DNA of 64,000 nucleotides, taken from an uncultured Christensenella sp. Lineage in GTDB: Bacteria > Bacillota > Clostridia > Christensenellales > Borkfalkiaceae. Location: positions 186,001-250,000 of the forward strand of contig CAJUER010000002.1 of the NCBI GenBank assembly GCA_910585705.1, in the 5' to 3' direction. The position numbers and the translations under genes are program-made. The notes beneath the pieces are model-generated. The model was not told the DNA's origin, did not search any database, and was given only the letters and a program-made list of their open reading frames with translations. Positions 40,946 to 49,538 of the stretch are shown piece by piece (position 1 is the first letter of the stretch; every line of letters starts with the position of its first letter).

Positions 40946-41548
40946 ATGAACAAGATTAACGGCTATACCGAAGAGGAAGCGCAAAGCCTCGTTCAGTACA
41001 TTTGTGAGGGAATGAAGCGCGGCGCAACGCTTTCGGGTATGTTCGAGGGCTACGCAAAGAAAACGGGCAGAGCGAAGGGCAGCGTACGCAATTATTATTA
41101 CGCGCTGTTGCGTTCCTGCGGGGACGAACGGGTGCGCGGACTTCTGCGCGGCACAGGGCTTAAAGCGGAAAAGATCGTGCAGTTTTCCGAGAGGGAAACG
41201 GACGAAATGCTTAAAGCGATTTTAAAGCAGAAAAGCAAGGGAATTTCCGTGCGCCGCGCGGTGCTCAACTTGTCCAACGGCGACGACAAGCTTATGCTCC
41301 GCTATCAGAACAAGTACCGCAACGTTCTCACAAAACAGCCCGAAAGGCTTCAACGCCTAATGCGCGAGTGCGGAATAGAGAGCGGAGCGGACGAAGCGAG
41401 GAAGAAGCTGGAAGACGAGATAAACGGACTTTACGACAGACTTGCTTCCTCTTTAAAGGAAGAAAACAAAAAGCTGACTTCCATAATAAAAAAACTGACG
41501 GACGAGAATTCGCTACTTCGCCTTCAAGTTAAGAATTTGCAGTCGTAG
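40946..41548 (+). CDS. Probable DNA-binding protein with Myb-like modules and a C-terminal coiled coil
   Basis: 200 residues from ATG 40946, chosen for AGGAGGG 5 bases upstream. Two basic helical modules (about 5-50 with KKTGRAKGSVRNYYYALLR, and about 70-120 with SKGISVRRAVLNLSNGDDKLMLRYQNKYRN) recall the Myb/SANT-like repeats of RsfA-type sporulation regulators. Residues about 155-200 form a leucine heptad coiled coil (LEDEINGLYDRLASSLKEEN), suggesting a dimer. The sporulation link is inference; no other sporulation gene is nearby. Confidence 0.6.
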   Translation: MNKINGYTEEEAQSLVQYICEGMKRGATLSGMFEGYAKKTGRAKGSVRNYYYALLRSCGDERVRGLLRGTGLKAEKIVQFSERETDEMLKAILKQKSKGISVRRAVLNLSNGDDKLMLRYQNKYRNVLTKQPERLQRLMRECGIESGADEARKKLEDEINGLYDRLASSLKEENKKLTSIIKKLTDENSLLRLQVKNLQS

Positions 41549-41627
41549 AAAATATTTACATTCATAAACTTTACGCGGCGGCACAAACTGCTTGTAGGGG
41601 CATTTTCCCCCTTACAAGGAGAGAAAA

Positions 41628-41816
41628 GTGGAAAAGTTCATTTTGGGCGCTATCGTCGGTATGGCGGGCGGCGCACTTATCGTCGCTAACAACTGCAAGC
41701 TCCGCAATCTCGTAAAAAAGAATCAGGAAGATTTAATGAAGAAGGCGGAACAGTATATAGACGGTAAACTCGACCAGTTGGAAAAGAAAACCGAAGAAGT
41801 TTTGCAGTCCAACTAA
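41628..41816 (+). CDS. Small YtxH-like membrane protein
   Basis: 62 residues from GTG at 41628 with AAGGAGAG just upstream. A glycine-rich membrane segment (FILGAIVGMAGGALIVANN) is followed by a helical, charged tail (KKAEQYIDGKLDQLEKKTEEVL), the shape of YtxH-type general stress proteins. Terminator follows 4 bases after the stop. No upstream ATG is available in frame. Confidence 0.7.
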   Translation: MEKFILGAIVGMAGGALIVANNCKLRNLVKKNQEDLMKKAEQYIDGKLDQLEKKTEEVLQSN

Positions 41817-41820
41817 AAAA

Positions 41821-41858
41821 TATTGCCGCGCGGATAACGCGCGGCAATATTGCTTTTA
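41821..41858 (+). terminator. Rho-independent terminator
   Basis: TATTGCCGCGCG (41821-41832) pairs with 41838-41849 around GATAA; TTGCTTTT follows. Confidence 0.85.
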
Positions 41859-41861
41859 CGC

Positions 41862-41890
41862 TTGTATTTGAAAAATTTTTATGATATAAT
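41862..41890 (+). promoter_or_regulatory. Promoter giving a probable leaderless ruvX transcript
   Basis: TTGTAT (41862-41867), 17 bases, TATAAT (41885-41890), then CTTTAT and the ATG at 41897. Confidence 0.75.
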
Positions 41891-41896
41891 CTTTAT

Positions 41897-42313
41897 ATGG
41901 AAAGATACGTCGCATTCGATATAGGCGATAAACGCATCGGCGTTGCGGTTTCGGACCCGTTCAATACATACGCCCTCCCTTCGGAAACTTATTTCCGCAA
42001 GGGTTTTGTTGCGGACGTTGCCGCCGTCGCGGAAATAGCAAAATCAAAGTGCGCAACAACCATAGTGTGCGGTCTGCCCGTCAACTTCGACGGAAGCGAA
42101 GCGTTGCAAACGCAAAAAACGCAGAGGTTTATCGACGCGCTTAAAGCGCAGACACAAATTCCCGTAGTGTGCTTCGACGAAAGGTTCACCACGAAAATGG
42201 CGCACGAAACGTTGATTTTCGAAGGTATGCGCAGGGAAAAACGCAAAAACTATGTGGACGCGCTTGCCGCCGCAAACATACTCGACGGTTATCTTAATAC
42301 AATTAAAAAGTAA
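41897..42313 (+). CDS. ruvX: Holliday junction resolvase-like protein RuvX/YqgF
   Basis: 138 residues with the RNase H-like start (VAFDIGDKRIGVAVSD), VCGLPVNFDGSE, and DERFTTKMA, the conserved metal-binding and structural motifs of YqgF. In E. coli the family processes 16S rRNA. It lacks a ribosome site and its -10 box is 6 bases from the ATG. The next gene, a DUF1292 protein, follows in 10 bases, matching the common Bacillota order ruvX-DUF1292 but without ireB upstream. Confidence 0.95.
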   Translation: MERYVAFDIGDKRIGVAVSDPFNTYALPSETYFRKGFVADVAAVAEIAKSKCATTIVCGLPVNFDGSEALQTQKTQRFIDALKAQTQIPVVCFDERFTTKMAHETLIFEGMRREKRKNYVDALAAANILDGYLNTIKK

Positions 42314-42323
42314 GAGGTATAAA

Positions 42324-42620
42324 ATGAACGAAGAATTCGAAAACGAAGAGCTTGAAGAAAGCGAACTTATAGAATTGATCGACGAAGAGGGTAAAGTGAT
42401 AAACTTCAAGCTTCTTGACGTGACGGAATACAAGGGCGTGAAATATACGCTTTTGCTTGCTGCCGAACCCAACGAGGAAATCGCCGAAGACGAGGTCGTA
42501 ATATTCCGCCTTAACGAAAAGAACGAAACGCTCGAACCCGTAGAAAGCGAGGACTTGTTACAAGAAATTTTCGACTTTTACCAGCAGGAAGCGGAAGGCG
42601 CGGACGGCGAAGAAAATTAA
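42324..42620 (+). CDS. DUF1292 family protein
   Basis: 98 residues from ATG 42324 (AAGAGGT upstream). Very acidic N-terminus, then the DUF1292 core IELIDEEGKVINFKLLDVTEYKG-VKYTLLLA and DEVVIFRLNE. YrzB-type proteins of this kind follow ruvX in Bacillota; function unknown. About 70 bases later a decayed lipoprotein gene begins. Confidence 0.9.
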   Translation: MNEEFENEELEESELIELIDEEGKVINFKLLDVTEYKGVKYTLLLAAEPNEEIAEDEVVIFRLNEKNETLEPVESEDLLQEIFDFYQQEAEGADGEEN

Positions 42621-42692
42621 TAAGACGATTGTATAATAAATTCGCGGATTAAAAGATATATCCGAATATTTTCAGAGAAGAGGTATAAAGTA

Positions 42693-43552
42693 TTGAAAAA
42701 ATAATTATTGACTTTGACCGCCTTAATAATGGCGGTTGCTATGTGCTTGGGCTTTGCCGCATGCGCAAACGACGAAAAGGACAAGACTGAGGGCGGCATT
42801 ATAAACGGCGGCAGTGAAAACGACAACGATAAAGACGAAGACTAAAATCAGCAAACGGAAGTCGTTGCGAAGAACATTACTTTAAGCGAAACTGCCGTAA
42901 CGCTGGCGCTCGACGAGGAGAAAGCACTTACATACACCGTATCTCCCGAAGGGCGGAAGTTAAGGTAGAGGTATCCGACGAAACGGTAGTTAAGTATGAA
43001 AATAACAAACTGACCGCAGTTACCGTAGGCACGGCGACCGTAAAGGTATATTTCGAAAAGGATAAAACTGTTTCCGCACAGTGTTCGGTAACGATAAGCG
43101 CGCCCGAAGGCTTCAAATCGGTCGAGTCGGTAGGATACAGATTTATTTATCCCAAAAACCGGATAAAGATGAGTATGCAGGGTACCGTCGCATATTACAG
43201 GGACCTTTCAAGCAATGCGAATATGAATCTCATTCGCACCGCAAAAGATGATTCGGCGTGGACTTTATCGGAAGAGGGATATGCAGAACTTCTCAAATCG
43301 CAGTACGAAAGTTTGGGCTACAAAATAAGCAATATAACGGCGGCAATAAAGGACGATACATATCTGGGATACAAGCGCAGACTCATCACCCTCGATACTC
43401 GTTTGAGCGTAAACGGCGTTCCTTTCAGCGTTCATCAGGAGCAGTCGGTTATGTTAAGCGATACCAACTGTTACAGCTTAACCGTATCGTATATGGGTAG
43501 TTACGAGCAGTCGGATATGGACTTGATGATTTCGCAGTTTGTAATAAAGTAA
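42693..43552 (+). pseudogene. Decayed lipoprotein gene with a bacterial Ig-like (Big_2) domain
   Basis: A lipoprotein-like start is visible from TTG 42693 after AGAGGT (hydrophobic stretch with MAVAMCLGFAACAND, lipobox FAAC), but there is TAA at codon 4, another TAA at 42843-42845 after NDKDED, and a frame change near 42950-42960. After the shift the Ig-like pattern continues (VKVEVSDETVVKYENNKLTAVTVGTATVKVYF), then about 130 residues ending in MISQFVIK at 43552. At least two stops and one frameshift make a functional product unlikely; the C-terminal 127 codons from 43169 remain open. A strong terminator survives. Confidence 0.75.
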
Positions 43553-43568
43553 TTATATTGATTAATCC

Positions 43569-43605
43569 GAGCGCGGACGCATTTGCGTCCGCGCTCTTAT
43601 GTTTT
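43569..43605 (+). terminator. Rho-independent terminator
   Basis: GAGCGCGGACGC (43569-43580) pairs with GCGTCCGCGCTC (43585-43596) around ATTT, then TTATGTTTT. Confidence 0.85.
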
Positions 43606-43644
43606 AAGTACTGTTAAAAATTACGTTAAAAAGCGTAAAAGCGC

Positions 43645-43673
43645 TTTACTTTTTATTAAAACTTTGATAGAAT
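43645..43673 (+). promoter_or_regulatory. Promoter of rpsB-tsf
   Basis: TTTACT (43645-43650), 17 bases, TAGAAT (43668-43673), giving a leader of about 110 bases before rpsB. The leader holds short inverted repeats that may be an S2-type regulatory structure, but I cannot assign it. Confidence 0.6.
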
Positions 43674-43789
43674 TAAAAGGCTGTAAATTCACACCCGAAG
43701 GGCGGGCGTTCCGTGGCGGTAAAATCTTTCAATGCCGCAATAAGCGCCGTAAAAGCCGCGTCTTCGGGGAGGTAAACGGAGGAATTGAA

Positions 43790-44593
43790 ATGGCAGTAAT
43801 CACTATGAAACAACTGCTCGAAGCTGGAGTACACTTCGGGCACCAGACGAGAAAATGGAACCCCAAAATGGGCAAGTACATTTATGCGGCGAGGAACGAT
43901 ATTCATATTATCGACTTGCAGCTTACCGTAGGACTTGTCGAGGATGCGTACAAATACGTTGCGGACGCGGTAAAGGACGGCAAAACCGTGCTTTTCGTAG
44001 GCACCAAAAAGCAGGCGCAGGACGCGGTTAAGGAAGAAGCGGAGCGTTGCGGAATGTACTATGTAAATTCGCGCTGGCTCGGCGGTACGCTCACCAACTT
44101 CAAAACCATTCGCTCGCGTATCGACAGAATGGTCAAGCTCGAAAAAATGGAGCAGAACGGCGAGTTCGACCTTCTTCCCAAAAAGGAAGTTGCAAAACTC
44201 AAAGAGGAAATGGGCAAGTTGCAGACCAACCTTAACGGTATCAGGGATATGAATAAGCTTCCCGGCGTTATGTTCGTCGTAGACCCTCATAACGAGGATA
44301 TCGCTGTCAAGGAAGCGAGAAAGCTGAACATTCCCATCGTCGCCATCACGGACACCAACTGCGATCCCGACCTTGTGGACTGCGTAATACCCGGCAACGA
44401 CGACGCTATCCGTGCGGTTAAACTTATATCGTCCGTTATCGCAAACGCGGTAATCGAAGCAAATCAGGGCGAAACTCCCGTGCTTCCCGTAGAGGAGGAA
44501 GCAGGCGAACCCACTTCTATCGAAGAAGTAGTTGCCGCAGCGGAAAAAGAGCTTGAAGGCACGGAAGAAACAAAAAAAGAGAAGGCAGAGTAA
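43790..44593 (+). CDS. rpsB: Small ribosomal subunit protein uS2
   Basis: 267 residues from ATG 43790 (GGAGGAATTGAA upstream); an open extension to 43583 would begin in the previous terminator and is rejected. The S2 start ([22 protein letters not shown]) and late signature ([25 protein letters not shown]) are intact, followed by an acidic tail ([20 protein letters not shown]). Followed by tsf in 14 bases, the universal order. Confidence 0.97.
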   Translation: MAVITMKQLLEAGVHFGHQTRKWNPKMGKYIYAARNDIHIIDLQLTVGLVEDAYKYVADAVKDGKTVLFVGTKKQAQDAVKEEAERCGMYYVNSRWLGGTLTNFKTIRSRIDRMVKLEKMEQNGEFDLLPKKEVAKLKEEMGKLQTNLNGIRDMNKLPGVMFVVDPHNEDIAVKEARKLNIPIVAITDTNCDPDLVDCVIPGNDDAIRAVKLISSVIANAVIEANQGETPVLPVEEEAGEPTSIEEVVAAAEKELEGTEETKKEKAE

Positions 44594-44607
44594 GGAGGAC
44601 GGACAGT

Positions 44608-45510
44608 ATGGCATTTACGGCAAAGGACGTTATGACCCTCCGCGAAAAGAGCGGCGCGGGTATGTTGGAATGTAAGAAGGCGCTTACCGACGCGGATGGC
44701 GATATGGAAAAAGCTTCCGAGCTTTTGAGGGAGCGCGGAATTGCGAAAGCAGTTAAAAAGGAAGGAAGAATTGCGGCGGAAGGCGTTGTCGGCGCATATG
44801 TTTGCGAAAAGTGCGGCGCGGGCGTTCTGCTTGAAATAAACTGCGAAAGCGACTTTGTTTCCCGCGGCGACAAATTCCATGAAATAGTCGACAGCGTTGC
44901 AAAGGTAGTTGCGGAAAACAAGCCTGCCGACGTAGACGCGCTGAACGGCTGCAAGCTCGGCAACGGCACGGTCAAGGACTATATCACCAACCAGACGGCT
45001 GTAATCGGCGAAAAAATTTCCATTCGCAGATTTGTTATTTTCGAAACCAAAGGCAAGATAGAAACGTATATCCATATGGGCGGTAAGGTCGGCGTTATGG
45101 TCGAAGCAACCGACTTTAAGGCGGGTGCGGAAGAAACGTTGCACGACGTTGCGCTTCAAATTGCGGCGGCAAAACCCTCGTATGTAAAGAGCGAAGAAGT
45201 GCCTGCGGAAGTGCTTGAAAAAGAAAAGGAAATAATGCTCGTTCAGATGCAGAACGACGAAAAGAACAAGAACAAGCCCAAAGAAATACTCGAAAAAATC
45301 GTTTCGGGCAAGCTGGGTAAGTTCTATCAGGAAAACTGCCTTTTGGAGCAGGCATTCGTAAAGGACGACACGCAGAAGGTTTCCGCCGTAATCGGCAGTA
45401 AGTTCACGGTTGCAAGATTTGCCCGCTTCGAAATGGGCGAAGGCATCGAGAAGAAGAGCGAAAATCTGCAGGACGAAGTTGCAAAGCAGATTGAGGCAAT
45501 GAAGAAGTAA
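44608..45510 (+). CDS. tsf: Elongation factor Ts
   Basis: 300 residues. The N-terminal UBA-like domain (FTAKDVMTLREKSGAGMLECKKALTDADGD) and the family signature at ELLRERG are present; the core domain follows (VLLEINCESDFVSRGDKFHE). It exchanges GDP for GTP on EF-Tu. Insert EKCGAG around residue 70 makes a C-x2-C (VCEKCG) not usual in the family. Confidence 0.97.
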   Translation: MAFTAKDVMTLREKSGAGMLECKKALTDADGDMEKASELLRERGIAKAVKKEGRIAAEGVVGAYVCEKCGAGVLLEINCESDFVSRGDKFHEIVDSVAKVVAENKPADVDALNGCKLGNGTVKDYITNQTAVIGEKISIRRFVIFETKGKIETYIHMGGKVGVMVEATDFKAGAEETLHDVALQIAAAKPSYVKSEEVPAEVLEKEKEIMLVQMQNDEKNKNKPKEILEKIVSGKLGKFYQENCLLEQAFVKDDTQKVSAVIGSKFTVARFARFEMGEGIEKKSENLQDEVAKQIEAMKK

Positions 45511-45528
45511 AATACAAACGGATTAATC

Positions 45529-45558
45529 GGCGCGGCGAATTTGCCGCGCCTTAATTTT
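45529..45558 (+). terminator. Terminator of rpsB-tsf
   Basis: GGCGCGGC (45529-45536) pairs with GCCGCGCC (45543-45550) around GAATTT; TTAATTTT follows. sbcD starts 14 bases later, so it may rely on read-through. Confidence 0.75.
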
Positions 45559-45571
45559 AAAGAGGGGTAAT

Positions 45572-46699
45572 ATGAAAATCGTCCACCTGTCGGACTTGCA
45601 TTTGGGCAAGCGCGTAAACGAGTTTTCCATGCTGGAAGACCAGACGTACATACTGACGAAAATAATCAACGTTATAGACGAAGAAAAACCCGAAGCCGTA
45701 ATTATTGCGGGAGACGTTTACGACAAGTCGGTGCCGTCGGCGGAAGCCGTTCAGCTTTTCGACGACTTTCTGGTACGGCTTGCAAAGCGCAGGCTTTCCG
45801 TGTTCGTAATTTCGGGTAATCACGACTCGCCCGAGCGAATCGCATTCGGCGGCAGACTTATGAACGCAAGCGGAATTTATATGTCGCCCGTGTACTGCGG
45901 AACAGTTGAACCCGTTACGCTTAGGGACAGTCACGGTGAAGTAAATTTTTATTTGTTGCCGTTTATAAAGCCTGCGCATGCGAGGCGGTTTTTCCCCGAC
46001 GAAGAAATTTCGGGCTATACCGACGCCGTTCGCGTTGCGGTTGAAAATATGCGTATAGACGACGGCGCGCGCAACGTACTTATTACGCACCAGTTCGTAA
46101 CGGGGGCGCAGCGTTCGGACTCGGAAGAGGTTTCCGTCGGAGGCTCGGACAACGTTGACGTTGCCGCTTTCGGGAATTTCGATTATGTTGCGCTGGGGCA
46201 TATTCACCGCCCTCAGAACGTAAAGCCCAACGTGCGCTACTGCGGCACTCCGCTCAAATATTCCTTTTCGGAAGCGGGCGACGAAAAATCTCTGACGGTG
46301 GCGGAGCTCGGCAAAAAGGGCGATTTGAAAATTAAATGCGTGCCGCTTTCACCGCTCAGGGAAATGGTTGAAATAAAGGGAAGCTATTCCGAACTCACTC
46401 TGAAAAGTTTTTACGAAAATACGACCTACGCGACAGACTATATGCATATAACGCTTACCGACGAGGATGATATTCCCGACGCAATAGCAAAGCTTAGGAT
46501 AATTTATAAAAACCTGATGAAGCTCGATTACGACAATACCCGCACGCGCAGCAGCACGGAGATAGGCTGCGCCTCAGTGGAAAAATCACCGTTCGAGCTG
46601 TTTTCGGATTTCTTCGAATTGCAGAATAACCAGCCTATGACGGAAGAACAGTGCGCGTATATCCGTACGGTAATAGAGAAAGCGGAGGAACAGCTATGA
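45572..46699 (+). CDS. sbcD: Nuclease SbcCD subunit D (Mre11-like)
   Basis: 375 residues. Calcineurin-like phosphoesterase motifs: DLHLG (with Asp and His ligands), GDVYDKSVPS, GNHDS, and HQFVTG ... GHIHRPQ. It forms a Mn-dependent nuclease with SbcC that opens hairpins and trims double-strand ends. AGAGGGG precedes the ATG. Its TGA overlaps the sbcC start by ATGA. Confidence 0.96.
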   Translation: MKIVHLSDLHLGKRVNEFSMLEDQTYILTKIINVIDEEKPEAVIIAGDVYDKSVPSAEAVQLFDDFLVRLAKRRLSVFVISGNHDSPERIAFGGRLMNASGIYMSPVYCGTVEPVTLRDSHGEVNFYLLPFIKPAHARRFFPDEEISGYTDAVRVAVENMRIDDGARNVLITHQFVTGAQRSDSEEVSVGGSDNVDVAAFGNFDYVALGHIHRPQNVKPNVRYCGTPLKYSFSEAGDEKSLTVAELGKKGDLKIKCVPLSPLREMVEIKGSYSELTLKSFYENTTYATDYMHITLTDEDDIPDAIAKLRIIYKNLMKLDYDNTRTRSSTEIGCASVEKSPFELFSDFFELQNNQPMTEEQCAYIRTVIEKAEEQL

Positions 46700-49461
46700 G
46701 GCCTTTAAAACTTAAAATGTCCGCGTTCGGACCTTACGCTGGCAAGACCCTTCTCGATTTTACTGAGCTGGGCGAAAGCGGGCTGTACCTTATAACGGGC
46801 GATACGGGCGCGGGCAAAACCACCATATTCGACGCGATAACTTTCGCGCTGTACGGCAAGGCGAGCGGCAGTAACCGCGTGCCCGATATGTTCCGCTCGA
46901 AGTATGCGGACGCGGACACCCCGACAGAGGTGGAACTTACGTTTTCATACGGCGGTAAGCAATACACGGTAAAGCGAAACCCCGAATACGAGCGTCCGAA
47001 AAAGAGCGGCGGGGGCTTTACTAACGAAAAGGCGAACGCCGAACTGCATATGCCCGACGGCAGGGTTATAACCAAGCGCACCGAAGTAGACGAGGCGGTT
47101 GTGGAGATTATGGGCATAGACTGCAACCAGTTTACGCAGATTGCAATGATAGCGCAGGGCGATTTCCAAAAACTTTTGTTTGCCGCGACGGACGACAGGA
47201 AAAAGATTTTCCGCAAAATTTTCCGCACGGGGCTGTACGAGACAATACAGATCAAACTAAAAAACGACGCATCGGCGCTCAAAAACGAGTACGAGCAAGC
47301 TATGTACAGCGTAAGGCAGTACGTCGGCGGAATTGCCTGTGCTGAGGACGACGTGCTCGCTTTGGAAGTAAATAAGGCTAAAAACAACGGGCTTCTTATC
47401 GGTGAATGCGAACTGCTTTTGGAAAAGCTTATTTCCGCAGATAAAAACATGCAAGACGAAATAGAGAAGAAGGACGCGGAGACGGATAAAAAGAAAGAGG
47501 AAGTAACAAAAGTTCTTGCCAAAGCCGAAGAGGCGGAAAAGGCGGTGAAAGAGCTTGAAGCGGCGCGCATACAGGCGGAGGAATTGCGGACAAAACTCAA
47601 AGAATATGCAGATAAGCTCGCAGCCGCACGCGCGAAAAAGCCCGAGCAGGAAAAGCTGGGCAGGCTGATTGCGGAAATAGATGCACAGCTTCCCGAATAC
47701 GGAGAGCTGGAAGAAAATATTAAGACGCTTAAAGCCTGCGCCGAAAAGACGGAGGAGAATAAGGCGCGGATTGAAAAAGGCAAAGAAGTAAAAGCCGAAA
47801 CCGAAAGGACGATAGAAAGCTTAAAAGCCGAGCAAAAAACTTTGGAGGGCGCGGACGCGCGAAAGGCGCAGGCGGAAGCGGAACGCGCAAAGACGGCGGA
47901 TATTTTACAGCAGTTGAACGGCTTGCAAGGCGAATTTGCACAGCTCCGCGCACTGACTGAAAGCGTAACCGAAGCGCAGAAAAATTATAAACTTGTAGCG
48001 GACAAGGGCGACGAGAAGAAAACCGTATACGAACGCGCAAACCGCGCATATCTTGACGGACAGGCGGGAGTGCTTGCGCAGGAGTTGAAGGCAGGTATGC
48101 CCTGCCCCGTGTGCGGTTCTACTACACACCCCGACAAGGCAAAGCCCTTGACTGACGCGCCCACAAAACAGCAGTTGGAGCTTTTGAAAGCCGAAGCGGA
48201 AGCCGCGCAGACACAGGCGAACAGAGCCAGCGAGGAAGCGGGCAAAAGAAAAGCCGCCGCAGACGAAAAGCTGGATTCGGTAAAAAAAGCGTATGTACGC
48301 CTTGTCGGCGAGTATTCGGACGGAGCGGAAGAGCGGCTGGGTAAAGCGGTTTCACAAGCGAAGGAAGCAATAGATAAAGCAGATAAGGCAATTGACGAAG
48401 AGCAGAAAAAAATTGACAGAAAGGCGGTAATCGCAGATATTCTGCCCCAAAAAGAAAAGGAATCGAAGCGTGCGGACGAACGGTTGACGGAGCTTGCGAA
48501 CGAGTTGGCGGTCGCGGCGACAAAGCATAAAGCGTGCGCGGAACGCGTTGCCGCGCTAAGCAAAAAACTTAAATATGCGGACAAGGCTTCTGCGGAAGCG
48601 GAGAAGAAGAAAGCGGAGGATTGCAAAGCCGCGCTTGCCGCCGCGCTTGAAAAAGCGGAAAGCGAGTTTACGCAGGCAGAAAAGCGCGAGGAAGCGTTAA
48701 AGGGCAGTATAGCCCAGCTTGAAAAGATTACAGCCTCGTCAGAAACGTACGACGTAAAGTCGCTCACGGAGCAGAAGCAAACGTTCGAAGAATACAAAGC
48801 GGAGTTGGGCAGGCAGCTCAAAGAAGTTTACGCGCGTATACGCACGAACGGGACTGCGCTTGAAAATATTCGGGTAAAATCGGCAGAGCTTCAAAAAACA
48901 GAAAAGAAGTGGCGGCTTGTGAAATCGCTTTCGGACACGGCGAACGGCACGCTTACGGGCAAGGAAAAAATAATGCTCGAAACCTATGTGCAGACGACTT
49001 ACTTCGAAAGAATAATCGCGCGCGCAAACACGCGGTTTATGCTTATGTCCGGCGGACAGTACGAGCTGAAAAGAAGAAAGGAAGCCGAAAACAACAGAAG
49101 CCAGTCTGGCTTGGAGCTTGACGTTATCGACCACTACAACGGCACGGAACGCAGCGTAAAAACGCTGTCGGGCGGGGAACAGTTCAAAGCCTCGTTGTCG
49201 CTTGCGCTCGGGCTTTCGGACGAAATACAGTCATCCGCAGGCGGAATACGGCTCGATACAATGTTTGTGGACGAAGGATTCGGCTCGCTTTCTGCGGGCG
49301 ACTCGCTCGACTCGGCTATTCACGCGCTTACTTGCATTACGGACGGAAACAGACTCGTCGGCATAATTTCGCACGTCGAGGAATTGAAGCACAGAATAGA
49401 CAGAAAAATCACCGTGACCAAACAGAAGAGCGGCGGAAGCCGCGCGGAGATATCCGTGTGA
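46696..49461 (+). CDS. sbcC: Nuclease SbcCD subunit C (Rad50-like ATPase)
   Basis: 921 residues from ATG 46696, four bases inside the sbcD stop (the earlier in-frame start lies inside sbcD). Walker A is GDTGAGKTT (about residue 34-42); two long coiled coils flank a zinc hook CPVCGSTTHP near 475; the ABC signature SGGEQFKASLSLALGLSD and Walker B TMFVDEGFGSL close the ATPase head. Typical size for the family in Bacillota. The terminator at 49489 ends the operon. Confidence 0.95.
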   Translation: MRPLKLKMSAFGPYAGKTLLDFTELGESGLYLITGDTGAGKTTIFDAITFALYGKASGSNRVPDMFRSKYADADTPTEVELTFSYGGKQYTVKRNPEYERPKKSGGGFTNEKANAELHMPDGRVITKRTEVDEAVVEIMGIDCNQFTQIAMIAQGDFQKLLFAATDDRKKIFRKIFRTGLYETIQIKLKNDASALKNEYEQAMYSVRQYVGGIACAEDDVLALEVNKAKNNGLLIGECELLLEKLISADKNMQDEIEKKDAETDKKKEEVTKVLAKAEEAEKAVKELEAARIQAEELRTKLKEYADKLAAARAKKPEQEKLGRLIAEIDAQLPEYGELEENIKTLKACAEKTEENKARIEKGKEVKAETERTIESLKAEQKTLEGADARKAQAEAERAKTADILQQLNGLQGEFAQLRALTESVTEAQKNYKLVADKGDEKKTVYERANRAYLDGQAGVLAQELKAGMPCPVCGSTTHPDKAKPLTDAPTKQQLELLKAEAEAAQTQANRASEEAGKRKAAADEKLDSVKKAYVRLVGEYSDGAEERLGKAVSQAKEAIDKADKAIDEEQKKIDRKAVIADILPQKEKESKRADERLTELANELAVAATKHKACAERVAALSKKLKYADKASAEAEKKKAEDCKAALAAALEKAESEFTQAEKREEALKGSIAQLEKITASSETYDVKSLTEQKQTFEEYKAELGRQLKEVYARIRTNGTALENIRVKSAELQKTEKKWRLVKSLSDTANGTLTGKEKIMLETYVQTTYFERIIARANTRFMLMSGGQYELKRRKEAENNRSQSGLELDVIDHYNGTERSVKTLSGGEQFKASLSLALGLSDEIQSSAGGIRLDTMFVDEGFGSLSAGDSLDSAIHALTCITDGNRLVGIISHVEELKHRIDRKITVTKQKSGGSRAEISV

Positions 49462-49488
49462 TACGGTAGGTTGGATTTGCGGAAAATG

Positions 49489-49521
49489 AAACGGCGCGGA
49501 CGGTTACCATCCGCGCCGTTT
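49489..49521. terminator. Bidirectional terminator between sbcC and hydA
   Basis: AAACGGCGCGGA (49489-49500) pairs with TCCGCGCCGTTT (49510-49521). The two convergent genes end at 49461 and 49539. Confidence 0.8.
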
Positions 49522-49538
49522 TACGCTTAAAACGTCTA

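Noticed and set aside
43583..43789. 69-residue N-terminal extension of rpsB
   Set aside because: It would start inside the preceding terminator and include the promoter; the ATG at 43790 has GGAGG and begins at the conserved S2 N-terminus.
45529..45571. Separate promoter for sbcD between terminator and ATG
   Set aside because: Only about 20 bases remain and no -35/-10 pair is visible; read-through or an upstream promoter is more likely.
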